Assembly: GCA_000161975.1 (NCBI GenBank)
Contig: GG688422.1
Coordinates: forward strand, 369,824-433,823
Direction: 5' to 3'
DNA: 64,000 nucleotides
Origin: Eubacterium saphenum ATCC 49989
GTDB taxonomy: Bacteria > Bacillota > Clostridia > Peptostreptococcales > Anaerovoracaceae
In this document: piece by piece, positions 54,412-64,000 of the stretch
Layout of the letters: every line of letters starts with the position of its first letter
How positions within the stretch are numbered: the stretch's first letter is position 1
Translations under genes and position numbers: made by a program
Notes under the pieces: model-generated
Told to the model about the DNA's origin: nothing
Databases searched by the model: none
The model's input: the letters and a program-made list of their open reading frames with translations, nothing else

Positions 54412-55347
54412 TCATGCCACCCTTTCTATAACTCTTAGCTTGGCACTTCGTGCCCTGGGATTCCTATCCAGCTCATCTACCGACGGGCAGATAATCTTTC
54501 CCACGGTTATTATATCAGACCTCCTGTTGCAAGCGCAAACGGGAATGTCTTTAGGACAAATGCAAGGATGTAGCTCATCCTGTATCCATTTTTTTACGAT
54601 TCTGTCTTCAAGCGAATGAAAACTTATGACGGCAAGCCTGCCGTTTTTGTTAAGTATTGCCTTTGCATCTTTTAATGTTTTTTCTAACATCCCGAGTTCT
54701 CCGTTCACTTCTATCCTTATCGCCTGAAATGTCCTCTTTGCCGGGTGAGGTCCCGTTCTTCTTGTCGCCGCCGGAATCGCTTCCTTTATTATTTCTGAAA
54801 GCCTCGCAGTCGATTCTATCTCAGCTTCTTCCCTTTCTCTTACTATAGCTGCCGCTATCCGAGCTGCCCACTTTTCATCGCTATATTCTCTGATCACCCT
54901 TGTAAGCTCTTCCTTTGAATACTCATTCACCACCGTTTTTGCTGTAAACTTTTGTTCCCTATCCATTCTCATATCAAGCGGCGCATCGTTTTTGTATGAA
55001 AATCCTCTACTTGCTTTATCAAGCTGATAAGATGATACTCCAAGATCCATAAGTATTCCGTCTGCTCCATCTATCCCTGTCTTTGCGGCTACCTCCCTGA
55101 TATCCTTAAAATCACTTTTTACTATATCCACCTTGCATCTCGTATTTACGTTTCTTCTTCGATACGCATCTATGGCATCCGCATCCTTGTCTATCCCTAT
55201 GAGTCTGCCGTCCTCTGAAAGCCTCTTTGCAATCTCTGTAAAATGGCCTCCGCCTCCCAGTGTACAGTCTATATAAGTGCCGTCCTCCTTTATATTTAAA
55301 GCTTCAATGCATTCATGAAGCATCACCGGGCTATGTTTAAATTCCAT
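54412..55347 (-). CDS. rsmH: 16S rRNA (cytosine(1402)-N4)-methyltransferase
   Basis: A 311-residue SAM-dependent enzyme (MraW). HSPVMLHECIEAL at the N-terminus, DCTLGGGGHF (SAM loop), GILMDLGVSSYQLD and GRLAVISFHSLEDRIVK are family signatures. It overlaps mraZ by 11 bp. Confidence 0.96.
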   Translation of the reverse strand: MEFKHSPVMLHECIEALNIKEDGTYIDCTLGGGGHFTEIAKRLSEDGRLIGIDKDADAIDAYRRRNVNTRCKVDIVKSDFKDIREVAAKTGIDGADGILMDLGVSSYQLDKASRGFSYKNDAPLDMRMDREQKFTAKTVVNEYSKEELTRVIREYSDEKWAARIAAAIVREREEAEIESTARLSEIIKEAIPAATRRTGPHPAKRTFQAIRIEVNGELGMLEKTLKDAKAILNKNGRLAVISFHSLEDRIVKKWIQDELHPCICPKDIPVCACNRRSDIITVGKIICPSVDELDRNPRARSAKLRVIERVA

Positions 55348-55768
55348 ACTGCTTCATGCTTTCCGCAAGCTCCGACGGACTTGGCAATGCTTCACTCGAT
55401 ACGGAATTCAACGTTTTTCTATCCCATATTTCAAGCTTATTTCTGTCGCCTATAGTGGTGATCTCCTTCTGAGCACCCATATAGTCCTTAAGGTCTGCAG
55501 GAATGGTGAGCCTTCCCTGTGAATCTATCTCGGCTTCGTTTGCACTTGCGTTAAAATGCCTTACAAACTTTCTTGCGTTTATGTCCGAAATAGGAAGCTC
55601 CGATAGCTTTAGCAGAAAATCTTCCCACTCGTGCACGGGATATATGTATATGCAGTTATCAAGCCCCTTAGTGATCACGCAGCGTATGCCCAGCTCCTCT
55701 CTAAACTTGGAAGGAACTATCAGCCTGTTTTTTGTATCCAAAGTATTTTCGTACTTTCCGATAAACAT
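55337..55768 (-). CDS. mraZ: transcriptional regulator MraZ
   Basis: A 143-residue protein with two SpoVT-AbrB-like MraZ repeats: MFIGKYENTLDTKNRLIVPS (first) and DSQGRLTIPADLKDY (second). It binds DNA and controls the dcw operon. The frame is open to 55828, but the start that matches the family is the ATG at 55768, with AGAGG ahead of it. Confidence 0.95.
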   Translation of the reverse strand: MFIGKYENTLDTKNRLIVPSKFREELGIRCVITKGLDNCIYIYPVHEWEDFLLKLSELPISDINARKFVRHFNASANEAEIDSQGRLTIPADLKDYMGAQKEITTIGDRNKLEIWDRKTLNSVSSEALPSPSELAESMKQYGI

Positions 55769-55806
55769 GATGCCTCTTGTGACCATAGTTATAACTTGAT
55801 ATTGTA

Positions 55807-55835
55807 ATAATACTCCATTTAACTCCACTTATCAA
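55807..55835 (-). promoter_or_regulatory. dcw operon promoter (TTGATA-17-TATTAT)
   Basis: On the minus strand TTGATA (55830-55835) and TATTAT (55807-55812) are 17 nt apart, 38 nt before the mraZ ATG. GTGGAG lies in the spacer, and related GTGG(A/T)G words occur nearby (GTGGAG and GTGGTG near 55865-55880), resembling MraZ operator repeats (GTGG[A/T]G). Confidence 0.65.
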
Positions 55836-56052
55836 TTAATTTTAGCGATTTTACAAAAATATTCTCCACTATTCACCACTTTTTATTGATTTTTTAAGAA
55901 AATCTCCGATATAATGTGGCTATTTATATGAGCTACTATATATAGTCGTGACTTGTCGCGATTTTACATATTATCAAGTAATTTCATTCGTGAAATTTCG
56001 TTTTATTCCTGATGATATTATGTAAACCTACTTGGTTGAAAATGAACTCAAT

Positions 56053-56226
56053 TTATCCTCATACAACATTCACAAATAATCTGCATTGTAGAGATTTTCC
56101 ACATTAAAACGAAAATTGCATACAATGTTTTCCACTTATCCCTGTGCATAAGTCTATCTCGCAAGAAACGTGCAATTCCAACACAAACTAAGTGTAGGTG
56201 CCATTTGAAATATCTTCTTATCCACA
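56053..56226. promoter_or_regulatory. cluster of DnaA-box-like sites
   Basis: Within about 175 bp are two sites matching TTATNCACA exactly: TTATCCACA at 56218-56226 (plus) and TTATGCACA at 56143-56151 (minus). TTTTCCACA at 56095-56103 has one mismatch, and TTATCCTCA (56053-56061) and TTTTCCACT (56128-56136) are weaker. The region between mraZ and the gene at 56366 is AT-rich and has no supported gene. Confidence 0.5.
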
Positions 56227-56365
56227 AGTTTAATCTGCAAAATATGTAACCATCGGTATTTTTAAACCTCTGTGGCTCGCATACAAAAAGACCCGCAACA
56301 TACACTTTTTAAAAGCGTTTATTACGAGCCTTGAAAAATCTTATATTTTGTCGATTTTTGTCGTT

Positions 56366-57811
56366 TTAAAACGGATACAACGTATATCCGTCTTTTTTGT
56401 ATGCAGCTGTCAGTGCATTTATGGCTTCACTCCTATCCGTTATGTACTTGTTATTCTTCTCAAGAGGTACTGCAGCTACATCGGTCGCCGCCAGCTTGTT
56501 CTTTTTATTGAAGTTTATTAAATTCACAACTGCATAACCGCTGCTTCCTTTTCCCGAGTTATCCCTGCCCTTGAAACTATAAAGAGCCACATAGCAGTCG
56601 TTATTATTCGTCCCTGATATGGCAAGGTATTCCCTTACAAAGGTGTAATAAGGGTTTGAAACGATCTCGGATGTGTGTTGTTTTATTATTTTGGTAGCTT
56701 CGTTTCTCCACTTCTGCCGCACTCCCTGTGAAACCTCAGATGTTGAATGATACCTGCCATCATCCTTGGTCTTTTTATCTTCAGAGGAATTATCGTCCTT
56801 TTTGTCTTTAAGCCCGCTTACTATGTATTCTTTCTTTTCATGTATGAGATCCAGCTTAAGCTTTAAAGCCTTCGCCTTAGGGTATTTTACCTCTACAGTT
56901 ATTTTATCTCCATTTTTAAGATTCTTATCCTTATCTATCTTATAGCTAAGGTCTTTCTCAAAGAAATCCTTGACCTCGCTATCACTGTTTGTATAACTTA
57001 CCTTGTTCTCCTTTACCTTAGCCTTACCGCTGCCATCCTGTCCCGAGTATTCAAGTACAATACCCGCTGTAAGATCCACCTGACCCGGTTTTTCCGAATA
57101 AAATAACTTCCATGCGAGTGCTGCACCCAGTATTATCGCAATGAGTAAAAGCACCGCTATAATTCTTCCTCTTATGCTTTTTTTCTTTGCTCCTTTGCGT
57201 TTTCGTTTAGTCTTAGGAGCTTTATCGTTTTCTATCAGATATCCATCTTCATCGTACATTTCATCTGCATAGTCTTCATCCAAGTAATCCTCATCCATGC
57301 GACGTTTCTTCTTAAGGTTTCTCCTTTCAGCCTGCTCCTCCTCTTCTTCGTATGGCATCGGACCGCTATACAATGTTCCCGAAATCAATAGCCCCGCAAA
57401 TCCGAGTAATATTACTGAAAATACCATTAGGAAAAATATGGTTCCCGAAGGAAGGGAATAATTACTGCCTTCATCCAAAGCGCCCGTAGCGATTAGAGAT
57501 CCCGTGCTCGGTACCCTCGGCAGCGTTACCATCGTCTTCACAAGACCCACCGAAAAGAGCACAAACAGAAAATGTATTACAGATAGGCAAAATCCTATGA
57601 AAAACTCGAGTGTCTTCGCCTTCTTTAAAAAGGCCTTTGCGTTTTTTAGAAGATTTAAAAGCGATACGGCAAATATGCCCACATAAGCCACTATTGTAAT
57701 TATCGCCATAGACAGAATTCTATCCGGCGATGTGGCTACCTTAAAATATATCCCAAATGCAAGGCCTGCAATGCCTGTAAGAATTGCTAGGTTAATGACA
57801 GTTTTACGCAT
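56366..57811 (-). CDS. multi-pass membrane protein with large extracytoplasmic domain
   Basis: A 481-residue protein of unknown function. Four N-terminal helices (about 5-25, 33-57, 68-92, 122-146) are followed by a highly charged linker (EEEEEQAERRNLKKKRR, then Asp/Tyr/Glu-rich and Lys/Arg-rich runs), a fifth helix (about 215-236) and a C-terminal domain of about 240 residues. Part of that domain (about 245-330) looks like the Ig-type modules of TcaA-like envelope proteins. It is 66 nt downstream of rsmE and may belong to the same transcript. Confidence 0.75.
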   Translation of the reverse strand: MRKTVINLAILTGIAGLAFGIYFKVATSPDRILSMAIITIVAYVGIFAVSLLNLLKNAKAFLKKAKTLEFFIGFCLSVIHFLFVLFSVGLVKTMVTLPRVPSTGSLIATGALDEGSNYSLPSGTIFFLMVFSVILLGFAGLLISGTLYSGPMPYEEEEEQAERRNLKKKRRMDEDYLDEDYADEMYDEDGYLIENDKAPKTKRKRKGAKKKSIRGRIIAVLLLIAIILGAALAWKLFYSEKPGQVDLTAGIVLEYSGQDGSGKAKVKENKVSYTNSDSEVKDFFEKDLSYKIDKDKNLKNGDKITVEVKYPKAKALKLKLDLIHEKKEYIVSGLKDKKDDNSSEDKKTKDDGRYHSTSEVSQGVRQKWRNEATKIIKQHTSEIVSNPYYTFVREYLAISGTNNNDCYVALYSFKGRDNSGKGSSGYAVVNLINFNKKNKLAATDVAAVPLEKNNKYITDRSEAINALTAAYKKDGYTLYPF

Positions 57812-57877
57812 AATATTAATCCTTCCTGTTGCAATACCGTTATATATGTCATAATTCTACTATATATACGATGGCTA

Positions 57878-58624
57878 TTACAAATCGAATTCGTAAAATA
57901 TCATGCTCGCAGCTACGAGCCCCGCTGTCTCCGTCCTTAAAATTGAGCCGCCAAGGCTTACCGGCTTATATCCGTTTGCAGAGGCAATACTGAGCTCGGA
58001 ATCTGTAATCCCTCCTTCAGGACCGATAACCAGCGCTATGCTCATAGCTTTACAGGCGTCATTCCCGTTTCCATACTCGGATAAAACATCCTTTAAAGTG
58101 TTACCCTCCTCGTTTTCATATGCTATCAGCTTAATATCCGCATCTATATCTAAGATGATGTCCTTAAATTCTCGGAGCTTACCCACCCGCATTACCCTGT
58201 TTCGCTTTGACTGTTCACAGGCGGATAGCGCCTTCTTTAAAAGCCTGTCATGCTTTTCATCATCCTTGTTAGTCGGCTTTACTATACTTCTATCCATAAA
58301 CGCAGGAAAAACTTTCATCACTCCAAGCTCGGCCGCCTTTTCCACTATAAACTCTATCTTCTTTGCCTTCGGTATTCCTTGAATCAATGAAAGTTCCACC
58401 TTTCGCTCTCTAAACGATCTGTTTAGATCAGTGATTTTCCCCTTTACAACTTCTCCGCCTATATCTTCAATTACACCCTCATACTCATTTTTACCATCGG
58501 AAAGTAAAATTCGAGACCCTGCAATTAACCTTAGAACATGCACTATATGGTGCACATCCTCAGGATTCAGGATCTCGAATCCACTGCCCACTACAAATGA
58601 TTTTTCTACAAAAAATTTATTCAC
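57878..58624 (-). CDS. rsmE: 16S rRNA (uracil(1498)-N3)-methyltransferase
   Basis: A 248-residue SPOUT methyltransferase. HHIVHVLRL near the N-terminus, KAKKIEFIVEKAAELGV, ACEQSKRN, and the SAM-binding trefoil blocks IGPEGGITDSEL and LGGSILRTETAG are family signatures. The start is a GTG with AAGGAAG before it. It is 25 nt after dnaJ, a common Firmicutes order, though prmA is missing between them. Confidence 0.95.
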   Translation of the reverse strand: MNKFFVEKSFVVGSGFEILNPEDVHHIVHVLRLIAGSRILLSDGKNEYEGVIEDIGGEVVKGKITDLNRSFRERKVELSLIQGIPKAKKIEFIVEKAAELGVMKVFPAFMDRSIVKPTNKDDEKHDRLLKKALSACEQSKRNRVMRVGKLREFKDIILDIDADIKLIAYENEEGNTLKDVLSEYGNGNDACKAMSIALVIGPEGGITDSELSIASANGYKPVSLGGSILRTETAGLVAASMIFYEFDL

Positions 58625-58648
58625 ACCACTTCCTTAAAGCTGCACACT

Positions 58649-59821
58649 CTATGAAAACAAGTCGTTTAAAATCCTCTTAAACATGCTTTTTTCCTTGTAG
58701 CATTTCTCATCGATTTTATCATTCATATCAGATATTATCTTCTTTTGCTCAACATTTAAAGATCTTGGTACTTCGAGCTTTACGGTTATATATAGATGTC
58801 CCCTTCTTGAGGAATTTACATCCTTTATGCCCTTTTCCTTGATTCTAAATACGGTATCCGGCTGTGTGCCTGCAGGTATCTTGTAGTTTATCTTTTCTCT
58901 AAGCCCCGGCACCGTTATTTCATCGCCCAAAGCTGCCTGCGCAAAACTTATAGGGACTTCCAGCCAAATGTCGTTACCTCGCCTTTCAAATACGTCATCG
59001 TTCGCCACATTTATCACTATATATAAATCTCCGGGAGGTCCTCCATTGATACCGGGCTCACCATATCCCCTTAGGGAGATGACGCCTCCGTCATGTATGC
59101 CCTCGGGAATCGTAACGTTTATTTTAACGTTTTTCTTTACTCTGCCGCTTCCACTGCAGGTTCTACATGGATCAGGATTTTCCTTGCCTGTACCGTGGCA
59201 GCTCGGACAAGCGGTTTCCGTTCTAAACGTGCCAAACGGAGTATTTTTAGTCTGGTATACCCTGCCCCTGCCCTCACATGCGGAACAAGTCTTTTTTTCC
59301 TTCCCGTCCGCCGTTCCGTGGCCATGGCAGGCATCGCATTCGACGTACTTATCTATTTCTATTTGCTTTTTCACACCGAACGCAGCCTCCCTAAAGCTTA
59401 TGTTCATCCTTGCCTTGATGTCATTACCCTGCATGGGACCGTTTCTCCTTGAACGCCCCATCCCGAAGTTTCCGAACATAGCTCCCATAAAGCTGTTGAT
59501 ATCCTCTGCATCAAATCCGAAATTAGCACCCGAAAATCCGCCGCCATACGCTCCGCCTGAAGCTCCGGCATCACCGCCAAAGCCTGCGTTAGGATCTACA
59601 CCTGCATGCCCGAATCTGTCATACCTGTCCCTCTTTGTCTTGTCAGACAGAACATCATAGGCTTCATTCGCTTCTTTAAACGCTTCTTCAGCGCTTTTAT
59701 CACCCTGATTTTTATCAGGGTGATATTTATTAGCCATCTTCCTATATGCAGACTTGATTTCCTTATCGGTAGCACCTTTTCTTATACCAAGCACTTCATA
59801 ATAGTCTCGTTTTTGTTCCAT
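58649..59821 (-). CDS. dnaJ: chaperone protein DnaJ
   Basis: A 390-residue Hsp40. The J-domain has the HPD motif in KYHPDKNQG (about residue 33). A Gly-rich region (about 75-125) follows. The zinc domain has four CxxCxGxG motifs (CDACHGHG, CSACEGRG, CPSCHGTG, CRTCSGSG). The C-terminal substrate domains complete it. It stimulates DnaK ATPase and delivers clients. It lies 19 nt after dnaK in the hrcA operon. Confidence 0.97.
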   Translation of the reverse strand: MEQKRDYYEVLGIRKGATDKEIKSAYRKMANKYHPDKNQGDKSAEEAFKEANEAYDVLSDKTKRDRYDRFGHAGVDPNAGFGGDAGASGGAYGGGFSGANFGFDAEDINSFMGAMFGNFGMGRSRRNGPMQGNDIKARMNISFREAAFGVKKQIEIDKYVECDACHGHGTADGKEKKTCSACEGRGRVYQTKNTPFGTFRTETACPSCHGTGKENPDPCRTCSGSGRVKKNVKINVTIPEGIHDGGVISLRGYGEPGINGGPPGDLYIVINVANDDVFERRGNDIWLEVPISFAQAALGDEITVPGLREKINYKIPAGTQPDTVFRIKEKGIKDVNSSRRGHLYITVKLEVPRSLNVEQKKIISDMNDKIDEKCYKEKSMFKRILNDLFS

Positions 59822-59840
59822 TTTAACCTCTGCGATTTAT

Positions 59841-61703
<1,863 letters not shown>

Positions 61704-61715
61704 TTATCAATTTTT

Positions 61716-62240
61716 CTATTCTACTACAACTACCATCGCCGGTCTTATGACCTTATCGCTCAGTACATAGCCTTCTTTTAAAACTTCGGCTACCGTTCCG
61801 CTTTTCCCTTCGTCTTCTTCTACAGTCTTTACCGCATGATGCCTGTTAGGGTCGAATTCTTCACCCAGCGAATCGATCTTTGAAAGTCCGGCCTTTTCCA
61901 GTATGCTTGCAAACTGTTTTTGTATCATGAGTAACCCTTCCGAGTCTTTCGAGTCCCCTGTGCTGAGCGCCAGTTCAAAGCTGTCCATCACATTCAAAAG
62001 CTCTGTGATAAGCGCCTCGTTTGCAAGCTTATATATGGCGCTTTTTTCCTTTTCGTTTCTCTTTTTAAAGTTTTGAAACTCCGCCATGAGCCTTATGTAC
62101 TTATCTTCAAAGTCCTCCTTTGCCTCTTTGCTTGCAGCATTCTTACAATCCTTAGAGCCGTTCTTCTCATGTTTGCAGCACTTTGAATCCTTGCACTTCT
62201 TATCCTCAACCGGCTTTTCATCTTTTTTCTTTTCACTCAT
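61716..62240 (-). CDS. grpE: nucleotide exchange factor GrpE with Cys-rich N-terminus
   Basis: A 174-residue GrpE dimer subunit that releases ADP from DnaK. A long helix begins near residue 45 (KYIRLMAEFQNFKKRNEKE), and the C-terminal beta domain ends KEGYVLSDKVIRPAMVVV. The flexible N-terminus carries Cys16, Cys21, Cys22, His24 and Cys32 in a Lys-rich context, which is unusual for this family. It lies between hrcA and dnaK. Confidence 0.95.
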   Translation of the reverse strand: MSEKKKDEKPVEDKKCKDSKCCKHEKNGSKDCKNAASKEAKEDFEDKYIRLMAEFQNFKKRNEKEKSAIYKLANEALITELLNVMDSFELALSTGDSKDSEGLLMIQKQFASILEKAGLSKIDSLGEEFDPNRHHAVKTVEEDEGKSGTVAEVLKEGYVLSDKVIRPAMVVVVE

Positions 62241-62314
62241 CGGTTACTCCCCCTAAATTCACATTAATCTTCATTTTCACCTCATATCTTTACCTAAATA
62301 CACTTCGTCATCCG

Positions 62315-63349
62315 TCACTCCGGATTCAAGTCCTTATTAAAGGATTTATCTACATTTTCCGTCAAATATTTAATAACGGAAGTCACATGTCCGTAAGGCA
62401 TTCTCGTAGGTCCTATTACACCGATTTTTCCTATGTATTCACCATCTACATGGTAGGTTGCCGTAATCAGCGTACTGTTTTTAAGAGCATCGTCTTCATT
62501 TTCTTCGCCTATGGTGATTATGATTCCATCGTCTCTATTTGAAAGAACCCTTGTGAAATCATCTTTTTTGAATATCATATCTATAAACTTGCTCGCCTTA
62601 ACATTGTCTGAATACTCCGGATTCGCAAAGATGTTTGATATTCCTTCCATATATATGTCGGTCTCGAGCATTCCTCTTAGAGTAGATGCAAGAGACGGGC
62701 TGATTTCAGAGAACAACTTTGCTACCGCAGGTGCATCGTTTTTGATGGTATCCGCTATATCCATGGTAAGTGATTCCGTAATGGTCTTTCCTTTGTATTC
62801 TATACTGAGAGCCCTCTCAAGGATGGCAAGCGCATCTTCTGAGTACCTGCTGTGTGAATGCATGACCACCGTCGAGGTCTTTCCCGTCTCAGCTACAAGC
62901 ACTAGCACGAGCCTGTTTCCTTCGATTTGCAGCAATTCTATGTGCTGAAGCCTGTCACTTTCCTTCTTTGGTGTTACCGCAAACGACGTGAGATTTGTAA
63001 GTTCAGACAATAGCTTCGTAGCATGCTTTATAGTTTTATCGAGCTCGTTCATCGTATTGTTTATTTTGCCTGCTATTATAGCCTTTTCATCGTTTGTGAG
63101 TTCATGCGTTTTCATCATCTGATCTACGTAATATCTATATGCCTTTTCCGTAGGAACTCTTCCCGCCGATGTGTGCGGTCTTAAAAGAAATCCCATCTCT
63201 TCAAGGTCTGACATTTCGTTTCTTATAGTTGCAGGGCTAAGGCCGAGATCATATCTTTTCGTAAGCGTTCTTGAACCCACAGGTTCCGCATTTGCGATAA
63301 ATTCCATCAGTATCGCCTGAAGCAATTTCTTCTTTCTATCGTTTATCAC
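62315..63349 (-). CDS. hrcA: heat-inducible transcription repressor HrcA
   Basis: A 344-residue repressor that binds CIRCE and is stabilised by GroE. The winged-helix N-terminus is LLQAILMEFIANAEPVGSRT then LSPATIRNEMSDLEEMGFL. The remaining two-thirds is the GAF-like and dimerisation region. The start is a GTG at 63349 with AAGGAGGG ahead of it. It is the first gene of hrcA-grpE-dnaK-dnaJ-rsmE. Confidence 0.97.
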   Translation of the reverse strand: MINDRKKKLLQAILMEFIANAEPVGSRTLTKRYDLGLSPATIRNEMSDLEEMGFLLRPHTSAGRVPTEKAYRYYVDQMMKTHELTNDEKAIIAGKINNTMNELDKTIKHATKLLSELTNLTSFAVTPKKESDRLQHIELLQIEGNRLVLVLVAETGKTSTVVMHSHSRYSEDALAILERALSIEYKGKTITESLTMDIADTIKNDAPAVAKLFSEISPSLASTLRGMLETDIYMEGISNIFANPEYSDNVKASKFIDMIFKKDDFTRVLSNRDDGIIITIGEENEDDALKNSTLITATYHVDGEYIGKIGVIGPTRMPYGHVTSVIKYLTENVDKSFNKDLNPE

Positions 63350-63462
63350 TTAACCCTCCTTTCTTGTATACCTTTATTTGTCGTCCTATTCTAATGTATA
63401 TATCAATCTCGTTTTCTTTCAATGTGCATGCCAATCTCGTTTTCAGGTATATCATTTTTTTG

Positions 63463-63489
63463 TTAGCACTCTCGCCTGCCGAGTGCTAA
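63463..63489 (-). promoter_or_regulatory. CIRCE operator
   Basis: The sequence TTAGCACTC, nine bases, GAGTGCTAA matches the CIRCE consensus perfectly. It lies just downstream of the hrcA promoter and so can autoregulate the heat-shock operon. Confidence 0.97.
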
Positions 63490-63499
63490 TTCCTTATCT

Positions 63500-63528
63500 A
63501 AGATACCACCAAAAATACCATGAGTCAA
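63500..63528 (-). promoter_or_regulatory. hrcA operon promoter (TTGACT-17-TATCTT)
   Basis: On the minus strand TTGACT (63523-63528) and TATCTT (63500-63505) are 17 nt apart, 11 bp from the CIRCE element. The leader to the hrcA GTG is about 140 nt. Confidence 0.8.
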
Positions 63529-63538
63529 CAAATTTTTC

Positions 63539-63797
63539 CTATTTTTTTGCTTTTTTTATTATTTTTTCTGTTTTCTCATGAAAATATCCTCGCAAATGCA
63601 AGCAGTTACTGCTTGTCAATGTCTTCCATGCCTTTTCATTTTCAATGCGCATAAGACTACGATAGTGAGTCCAGCTCAAATGGTCACGCAGTGCGTGACC
63701 ATTTAGAAAGGTAAGATAAAATTGGCGCATATACTTAACATTTACAATGGAAAATATGTTTAATGAATTTTCCCATAAGTTGTTTCAAAATATTCTC
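63539..63797 (-). pseudogene. remnant of a YhcG/DUF1016 (PDDEXK-type) gene
   Basis: The segment encodes MRQFYLTFLNGHALRDHLSW followed by THYRSLMRIENEKA, the well-conserved N-terminal block of YhcG/DUF1016 proteins. Just upstream, FSIVNVKY continues the match in frame, and REYFETTYGK is found in another frame, so there is at least one frameshift. Downstream, after about residue 35, similarity stops and the frame ends, and the whole nuclease domain is missing. It is a decayed fragment of a gene found in restriction, defence or mobile contexts. It directly follows the KilA-N gene. Confidence 0.7.
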
Positions 63798-64000
63798 TTA
63801 TTTCAATTTCTTTGTTGTTTCCGCTTCGGATAATATTTTCATCTGCTCTATGGCAATAAAATTCAGTTTTTCCAATCTGTCTGATTGCTTCATCCCCTCA
63901 TTTATAAAAACAGCATTAAGATTTTCAAGATTTGAGAGACAAACAAGCTGAGATATATCCGCATAATCTCTGATATTTCCTTTTAACTTCGGATTTTCCT
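63798..64000 (-). CDS. KilA-N domain protein, C-terminal part (partial at window edge)
   Basis: The minus-strand frame entering from the window edge reads ENPKLKGNIRDYADISQLVC and continues to a TAA at 63798-63800. This is the typical C-terminal tail of phage-type KilA-N proteins (GNIRDYA, EQLVVLSNLES, QSxRLxxLN). The N-terminal DNA-binding KilA-N domain would lie beyond the window. Such proteins occur in prophages and integrated elements. The 67 visible codons are intact. Confidence 0.75.
   Translation of the reverse strand, partial: ENPKLKGNIRDYADISQLVCLSNLENLNAVFINEGMKQSDRLEKLNFIAIEQMKILSEAETTKKLK

Noticed and set aside
56053..56226. Chromosomal origin of replication
   Set aside because: DnaA-like boxes are present, but no dnaA, dnaN, rpmH or other usual neighbour is nearby and gene orientation does not change here.
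56048..56305. 85-codon minus-strand frame in the mraZ upstream region
   Set aside because: No ribosome site, no recognisable family and unusual composition; the region is better explained by regulatory sites.
63678..63704. Perfect 12-bp hairpin (AAATGGTCACGC / GCGTGACCATTT), at first read as a terminator
   Set aside because: It lies inside the codons for NGHALRDHL of the YhcG remnant and has no T-run, so it is probably a coincidence of coding sequence.

Overview
The window is a 64 kb chromosomal piece of a low-to-mid GC, Gram-positive anaerobe of the class Clostridia. Support: a 16S rRNA gene with the usual clostridial layout (tRNA-Ala in the 16S-23S spacer), pyruvate:ferredoxin oxidoreductase, formate-THF ligase plus FolD, IreB, SpoVG, a SCIFF peptide with its radical-SAM maturase, the dcw division cluster, and an HrcA/CIRCE heat-shock operon. 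From general resemblance of the 16S sequence I suspect the Mogibacterium / oral 'Eubacterium' (Anaerovoracaceae) neighbourhood, but this is a recollection and not an alignment.

Layout. 1-2181: rRNA operon on the minus strand (23S lies outside), with a clear promoter and a pre-16S processing stem. 2304-4443: nitrilase-type amidase, CoA-type Nudix hydrolase, small P-loop ATPase and an overlooked 41-codon gene. 4557-8679 (plus): Lys-rich lipoprotein, DMT permease, phosphohexomutase. 8668-15234 (minus): PFOR, GHL10 glycosidase-like protein, TarI/IspD-type cytidylyltransferase, SDR epimerase. 15687-22685 (minus): a nine-gene housekeeping run (two membrane proteins, ireB, ruvX, rbgA, rnhB, fhs, folD, uridine-kinase family). 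22823-34221: a block of secreted or surface proteins with very basic C-termini (FMN-binding protein, beta-helix/Big2 protein, papain-like protease, lipoprotein, 5'-truncated BspA/InlB-repeat protein), interrupted by tRNA-Thr and spoVG. 34222-34717: non-coding DNA with duplicated covarying hairpins. 34718-41606: rpmE, NSS transporter with an overlooked 48-residue MetS-like subunit, aquaporin, thioesterase, RdgB and a polar amino-acid ABC transporter with ArgR-like sites. 41707-43759: radical-SAM maturase, an overlooked SCIFF precursor gene and four tRNAs (Cys, Gln, His, Met). 43833-47143: citrate synthase, then ACT protein and UPF0210 protein (plus). 47140-55768: dcw cluster mraZ-rsmH-ftsL-ftsI-murF-mraY-murD-ftsW, cut short after ftsW. 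55829-56365: DnaA-box cluster. 56366-63349: membrane protein, then hrcA-grpE-dnaK-dnaJ-rsmE under CIRCE. 63539-64000: decayed accessory DNA, with the C-terminus of a KilA-N protein and a YhcG/DUF1016 remnant.

The most striking observation is the SCIFF peptide at 43270-43413. It lacks both residues recalled as forming the thioether in the characterised homologue CteA (Cys32 and Thr37 are both Ser), although an enlarged maturase gene abuts it and a tRNA-Cys gene lies 32 nt upstream.
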